Assembly (NCBI GenBank): GCA_933228675.1
Contig: OW121744.1
Coordinates: 117,265,600 to 117,329,599 of the forward strand
Source: Stomorhina lunata
Taxonomy: Eukaryota > Arthropoda > Insecta > Diptera > Rhiniidae
DNA: 64,000 nucleotides
Reading direction: 5' to 3'
The notes under the pieces are model-generated. The model was given only the letters and a program-made list of their open reading frames with translations. It was not told the origin of the DNA and did no database searches. Of the stretch, positions 58,409-64,000 are shown piece by piece (the first letter of the stretch is position 1; each line of letters starts with the position of its first letter). The translations under genes and the position numbers were made by a program.

Positions 58409-59857
58409 TAAACTCTTTTAAAACCCTCCTCGTATTTAACAAATTGCTAACAACATATAACCAAGTAGCTGCATTAAATGTAACGTTCGATCGTTATCAC
58501 TAAATCAGAGGTTAATAGAGCTTAACATTAATGCGATCGAAAGACCATCAATTTAGTCACACAACCAAAATAGCAGCCAGGCCAAATAGTTAGCCATTCA
58601 TTGGGCTAAACTATCAACTTGTTTAAAATATTTCTCTAAAAATGAACATCATCATTTGAAGGCCTTCTCCTATTTTTGTACGAATAACCCTTGAAGGTGT
58701 AACAAAACACTTGCAAACTAACATTTTTATTTAAAATTGATCAAGTGAAGGAAAAACCATTGTTCACGTACAATATTGGCTTGTTTTCATATTGATCTGA
58801 TCACTCCCGAACAACAACAAAAAAAAAAAAATAGATAAGTGCCAATAACTAGCAACTGATCATCATAATCATAAAACAACTGATCATGATCAACACCAAC
58901 AACACCATCACCTTCATTTCAATTCATTCTCTCTCTCGATTTATGTTTAACCGAAATTAAAGGATTCCCCCAAATAGAAGTAGACACTTGTTGCTTTTAG
59001 TTGAAGTTTAAAATGAAATTCATCATTTCGTTTCTGAGTTTTTGCTAAAACTTAAATAGACAGTTTATGTCTTAAGATCTTTATGGTTTAGTCTTACATT
59101 TCACCTGCAGCTTTAAAGCTGTAATCAATCTTTATTTTCCTCTCTTTTTATGTTAAAATAGAGAATGTTTCTTTCTTTTTTGTTTTGCCTTTTGTATTTT
59201 AAATTGTAAATTACTTTAATAAGTTAAATATAATAATTTGTTTAAAAAGTTTTACACTCGTAGCGTGAAATATAAAAAAAAACTGGTAATGAAAAATTGT
59301 ATGTTATGAGGAAAATATTGAAAAAAAGAGCTGCTATAATGGGAATTGGTATAACATAGTTGCAATTTTATTTTTTAAGATTAAAATCTTAGAACGATAA
59401 CATTATGTTTTAGAAACACTAACAATTTTTATTTGGTACTGCATTTCTTCAAACCTTAATTCCGTAAGTAATTCAAAAGTTCTTTATGAAACTTTATGTA
59501 ATTCATATAACAAAGTTTAAAATTTCGACAACAGCGCCATCTATTGACATATTGAATCTTCTGTGTAGGCATCATTTTGTAATCCGTTTAGTATCCATAA
59601 GTGATAACGTGCTACTGTCGCATATGGAAACAAATTTTTGTAAGATACATGACATATCAACATATTTTAGAATTGATTCCCATTAATGATAGTATCACGA
59701 TATCTCCTTAACATTCTAACCGGATTAGAAAAGTATGTATGTACGATGTTTTCAAAGGCATAAATTCTATATAATCGCTTAATTAACATTAAATTGTATA
59801 AATTGGATAAGATCGTTACATGTTCTCAGAAAGTAAATCATCAGTTCTTTAAAAATA
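58409..59857. other. AT-rich non-coding stretch
   Basis: A caacaccaacaacaccatca-type run lies near 58890-58910. The segment around 58.44-58.62 kb is non-repetitive and less AT-biased. One CTCF-like core is annotated separately. No gene was recognised. Confidence 0.45.
59533..59542 (-). promoter_or_regulatory. CTCF-like core AGATGGCGCT
   Basis: AGCGCCATCT on the plus strand is the reverse of the same 10-base word as at 42573. The flanks (caatAGATGGCGCTgt) differ from it, so the two are not obviously copies of one repeat. Confidence 0.3.
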
Positions 59858-60036
59858 CAGTCGAACTTTTTTAATTTGAACTTCTATTACTTTTTTCCAT
59901 AAGTTGAAGCAAATTTCGTTTTCAAATTTAAAATTTTTAAACTAAAAGCTTTTATATTTGATTCTCAAAGTTAAAGTCTCCATAAGTTAAAGCTTTTTTC
60001 GGGATAATGGTGATTCAATTTATAGAAGTTCGACTG
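59858..60036. mobile_element. Tc1/mariner (pogo-like) MITE with TA target duplication
   Basis: The left end is cagtcgaacttttttaattt and the right end (reverse complement) is cagtcgaacttctataaatt, with the match continuing for about 30 bases. TA stands on both sides (59856-59857 and 60037-60038). The interior repeats ccataagttgaagc/ccataagttaaagc, as often seen in pogo/Tigger-derived elements. It is 179 bp with no reading frame. CAGTCGAAC-type ends and TA duplications are known marks of this superfamily. Confidence 0.85.
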
Positions 60037-60785
60037 TATTTTTAAATACAATTTTAAATAGATTTTTAATTTTTTTTCATTCAAAATTTTACTAAAATTC
60101 TCATATTAATAAGAAAAATCTTCAAACTCTTTCTTTCTTTATAGAAATATTCTTTAAATCCGCGATCACTTGAGAATATGTCGTAAAAAAACAAGCTCGT
60201 AAAGAGGCCAAATTTGCGATTTATTTATTATTTAACCTTTTCCCTTAAATACAATTCATAAATTTTTCTACTAGATCATCCATTCTTCAAGTATTCACAA
60301 GAATATAAATATTTTTTTTCTTGATTTTTTGTTTCTGGGTCTAAACTTCAAATTCATTTATGATTTATTTACTTACGTCGTGCTCATATTTATCAAACTC
60401 TAATTAATCGTTGATAAACCAATCTAGACACTAAATACCACATTGCCTTTTACTGCGCTTCATGAGTGGCAACAACCAACATCGTCATAGTAATGCAGCA
60501 ACATATTGAAAGAGGCTTCAACAATAGACCCATTAGGAAAATTTGTCTTAGTGACAAGATCTCAGGGATCAACGATGACGCCATTAAAATTTGCAAATTG
60601 AAGCTACCAAAAGGGTTTTAGTGTGTTTATTCTCGTACTCAAGCGAAACTACCCAAAATAGTCCGAAGTTGTCAGAAATTGCTCAAAAAATAACAATTTG
60701 TGTTGAAAATTTTGTACGGAAACAGTTTTCAGTAGGTTTAGGTAGTTTCGCCAAAGTAAAGGGATAAATTGAGGCTCTATGCTCC

Positions 60786-60813
60786 ACTGGGAGTCAAGGA
60801 TAACAGAAGAAAG
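60786..60813 (+). repeat. 28-bp exact repeat, partner at 43677
   Basis: Twenty-eight bases starting actgggagtcaaggataaca match 43677-43704 in reverse without a mismatch. Confidence 0.75.
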
Positions 60814-62211
60814 GGATAAATTACCACAATTTTATAAACTAATAACTAAAACTGTTAATAATAAGAAGATTGGTATTAATTTTCGTCCTAAAGATATGAT
60901 TTTAATTCTCAACAAAGTTTCAACAAAATGACTTCATATTCCGCGAAATATTAAAACAATTAATTTCAATAGCTTTGGGTGTCAATTTGAAACCATAAGT
61001 CGAAGTTGAAATCATATGTTTTCAAAGCACAATAAGGTTTTTGTGTGAATTTACAAAAGATTTAGCATTTCAGTTATTCGAAAAAGTTTTCAAGTGGGTG
61101 TTTGAAACGAAACATGTTTATATGGGGTCCTCAAATAAATACGTATTTGTATTTGAGCTCTTTTTTTCAGCTCTTTTGCAATTATTGTTGATCCAATCAT
61201 TTGTTTTGGAGCTTATAACTCGTGTCCAACAAATAAAACACTCTTTAAATACTGGCATTTTGATTTTGTTCACATTTGAGCCTGGGATTTAGTTGGTTTG
61301 TGTCGAGAGTACCACGAAATTATCGACTAGTTTCAGTGTTTTATAACTTGAAAAAAAAAACCAAAAAGGGTATAAACATGCATGTAATCAATTTTGATGT
61401 AATATAAGACAAAAACAGGGTGTTTATAAAAAGTGGAAAAGAAAATCTATCAACTTGTAGAAATTTGTATCCAAAACTGCCCGTGGGCAAAAACTTTATC
61501 TTGGAAAAATTTTAAAAAGAGGTTTTAACTTTAAATTAATCCCGATTTTCATGACCTCTCTTAAGCGTCACTACATTTAAGGGGGGAAATATAAAATATC
61601 TGAAATTAAGTGATTAACTACTTATATTTTTGGAATATTCTTAAATAAGTGATTTATTTCTGAATAATATCGGTGTGCCCTGTTTTCACAATATATAGTC
61701 TTGCATCTTTGTACCCTTTCGCGACATACCCTGTTTGTGATTATATTTCGATAATTTGCCCCTTGCTAAGGCTTTCTCCTCCACCTATAACAACTTAGAG
61801 AGGTAATCACTGCTTACAAAATCAATTTTATTAGCTCACATACTGACCGTCCGTCCGCCCGCCTGTCCATCTATCCATCTACCATTTAAAACCAAATTCA
61901 AACATTTGTAGCAGTTGTTGCTTTATAAAATATGCCTTTTTAAACTATTTACTTTCCATAGACCCATAAATGGTCTATCTGTCTGTCCATGCCTCTATAA
62001 AGAGGCTGGTGGTGCAACAACAAAATCATGATATCTTGACCATATTTTTTGTTGTTGGCAACAAATTGTTATGGAGTGAATTTGCAACAGTTGAATGAGT
62101 GGCATGTGTATTTATGTTGTAACGTTGCACGATGATTTTTGTTGCAGTTCTTTTTTATTTGGGATCAATGTATGATTATATAAACATTAATTTATGTTTA
62201 CATGTGTTTAT

Positions 62212-62221
62212 AGCGCCCTCT
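62212..62221 (-). promoter_or_regulatory. CTCF-like core AGAGGGCGCT
   Basis: The plus strand AGCGCCCTCT is the reverse complement of AGAGGGCGCT, preceded on its own strand by tact. It is the third exact fit to AGRKGGCGCT in the window. Confidence 0.35.
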
Positions 62222-62399
62222 AGTATGTAATTTGAAACTTGTTTGCAACAACAACAACAATAAGACGAGAAACTTAAATCACGATCATTAAAAGAATTTG
62301 AAAACTCTGGGTTTAGTCAAGAATTCAAACACATGGTTTTTGGGAGAGTTAATAAGAGGACATTTGAAAGAGTTTAAACTTTGATCTAAAGATCGATCT

Positions 62400-63690
62400 G
62401 ATCAGTAAAGAGTATAAGTAGTTTAGGCTCTGCAGAGATCTGCTCTACAATTAAGAATTATATATAAATTTTGGGATGTACAAATTTGTATGACTGAAAA
62501 TTAAGATCTTACAAAGATCTAAGATTGAAAATTGAACTCGACAAAGATCTGCAAGAGAACATTGGGATCTCCAACGATCTACGTTTGAAAATTGGACTCT
62601 ACAAAGATCTACAATTGAATATTGAGATTTATTTATGAATTTTGGGATCTACAAAGATATACAATTGAATATGGAGATCTACACAGATCTAAGATTGCAA
62701 ATTACACTCGACAAAGAACTACAAATGAATATTGGAATCTCCAAAGATCTACGATTGCAAATTTTACTCTACGAAGATCTATAATTAATTATTGAGATCT
62801 AGATGTGAATTTTGGGACCTACAAAGATCTACGATTGAATATGGAGATCTGCAAAGATCTAAGATCAAAAAACGGACTCGACAAAGATTTGCAATTGAAC
62901 TTTGGGATCTCCAAAGATTTTGTCCTCTACGAAGATCTTAGTTTAAATATTGGAATCTGCAAAGATCCACAATTGAATATGGAGATCTATACAGATCTAA
63001 GATTGAAAATTGTACTTGACAAGGATCTGCAATTGAACAAAAATCTACGATAGGGCTCTACGAAGATCTACGATTGAATATTGAGATCTACAAATGAATT
63101 TTTGGATTCACAAAGATTTACGATTAAATATAGAGATCTACAAAGATCTAAGATTGAAAGTTGGACTCGACAAAGATTTGCAATTGAACTTTTGGATCTC
63201 CAAAGATCTACGATTAGAAATTGGACTCTACGAAGATCTACGATTAAATATTGAGATCTACATTTGAATTTTAGACCTACAAAGATATACGATTGAATAT
63301 TGAATCCAAAAAGATCTAAGATTGGAAATTGGACTCGACAAAGAACTGCAATTGAACATTGGGATCTCCAAAAAACTACGGTTGGAAATCTAACTCTATA
63401 AAGATCTAAAATTAAAAATTGGACTCTACAAAGATCTAAGATTGAATAATGGAATCCACAAAGATCCACGATTGAAAATTGGATTCTATCAAGATCTACG
63501 ACTGAATATTAGAATTTACAAAGATCTACGATTGAATATTGGGATCTACAAAGATCCACTATTAAAAATTGGACCATATAGGGTTCTACGATAAAAAGAT
63601 CTGTGGTTGAAAATTCAACTCTAAAAAGATCTACAATTGAATGTTGGAATCCTTAAAAATCTAGTATTAAAATTGGGATCTACAAAGGTT
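62400..63690 (+). repeat. 30-bp minisatellite rich in AGATCT
   Basis: About 43 diverged copies of a 30-base unit like gatctacaaagatctacgat + tgaatattgg are present. Each unit typically carries one or two gatct words, so AGATCT recurs dozens of times. Because 30 is divisible by three, two spurious frames arise (62805-63053 plus, 63068-63469 minus) with repeating CKDLRLN- and ILDLCRVQF-like peptides. Confidence 0.93.
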
Positions 63691-63714
63691 CAAAATTAAA
63701 GATCTTGCTTCTCT

Positions 63715-63870
63715 GAAGGCAAAATATCAATATTGCTCGACATGCGCTTCGATGGAGTCCCCAGGAAAAGGGTCGTCCTGTTGGTGCACCTGTTTGAACA
63801 AGGAAAAGACCAATTTACGCAGAATTAAAAGAATCCACCTACTCATGGAATGACGTATGCCTATTTTCAA
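63715..63870 (+). pseudogene. LINE ORF2 C-terminal fossil (RTE/CR1-like)
   Basis: From 63729 the plus strand reads NIARHALRWSPQEKGRP, then a stop, then RKRPIYAELKESTYSWNDV. This fits the C-terminal signature ARxALxWxPQGKRxRGRPxxTWRR...AELKxxxxxWxxV of RTE and related LINEs. The in-frame TGA and missing flanks make it dead. The match is short, so the clade is tentative. Confidence 0.5.
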
Positions 63871-64000
63871 TTTAAAATTTACCTAATCATTATAGTTTGC
63901 AATGATATCACTCCTTCTCAGAACTGCCTGATTATTTTCCGCTGTAAATCTTTAAGAAGGCAGTCAGCTCATGTAAGTATAAGATTAGCTTAAGGCCAAG

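Larger units (their letters stand above)
60039..62399. other. AT-rich non-coding stretch
   Basis: It holds the 28-bp repeat at 60786 and a CTCF-like core at 62212 (both separate), and a gaccgtccgtccgcccgcct run near 61846-61866. The block 60470-60620 is less AT-rich but broken in all frames. No gene was recognised. Confidence 0.45.

Noticed and set aside
63068..63469. 133-codon minus-strand frame with regular leucine- and cysteine-containing repeats
   Set aside because: It is a by-product of the 30-bp AGATCT array. There is no start context and no domain, and the opposite strand is equally open.

Overview
This window looks like a stretch of nuclear DNA from a fly, most likely a calyptrate (blowfly or house-fly type). 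The evidence is the strong A+T bias, the absence of any long open reading frame, the fly-type LINE fossils and the many arrays built on the palindrome TTTTCTATAGAAAA. The species assignment is an inference from repeat style. I see no host protein-coding gene, rRNA or intact tRNA. The window reads as a gene desert or the inside of a very long intron, filled by layers of dead transposons and tandem repeats.

Layout. 1-13.6 kb: SINE copies, a 92-bp foldback MITE, a Jockey/I-type LINE tail, a 620-bp MITE flanked by TTAA, an RTE-type LINE endonuclease fossil, an 18-bp minisatellite, a CCCTGTCG foldback element, and a SINE with a perfect 15-bp target duplication. 15.8-19 kb: a TCTATAGA satellite interrupted by a hammerhead-like element, then a 12-bp minisatellite. 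20-25.4 kb: two blocks of a diverged satellite in which two monomer types alternate. 27-33 kb: a 40-copy 11-bp minisatellite and two large TCTATAGA-type arrays. 35-40.7 kb: a hammerhead-like copy, short and decayed arrays, two small MITEs and a Jockey-type reverse transcriptase fossil. 43-49.2 kb: SINEs and two MITE families. 51.9-56.6 kb: diverged repeats and a large TCTATAGA array that contains a complete-looking hammerhead ribozyme motif. 58-64 kb: further MITEs, including a pogo-like one with TA target duplications, a 1.3-kb 30-bp array rich in AGATCT, and a LINE C-terminus fossil.

Most striking is the hammerhead motif at 53764-53809. It has a CTGAAGA core, a 5-bp stem II, GAA, a minimal stem III (AC-GC-GT), a cleavage C and a matching 5-bp stem I. 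This is the architecture known from Penelope-like retroelements. Three diverged relatives occur in the window, and three of the four copies lie inside or beside a TCTATAGA array. The arrays also share a conserved flanking sequence, so the satellite may travel as part of a mobile element. Several structures are directly supported by target-site duplications: SINEs at 13.3 and 44.7 kb, the TTAA MITE and the TA MITE. Expression and function cannot be judged from sequence alone.
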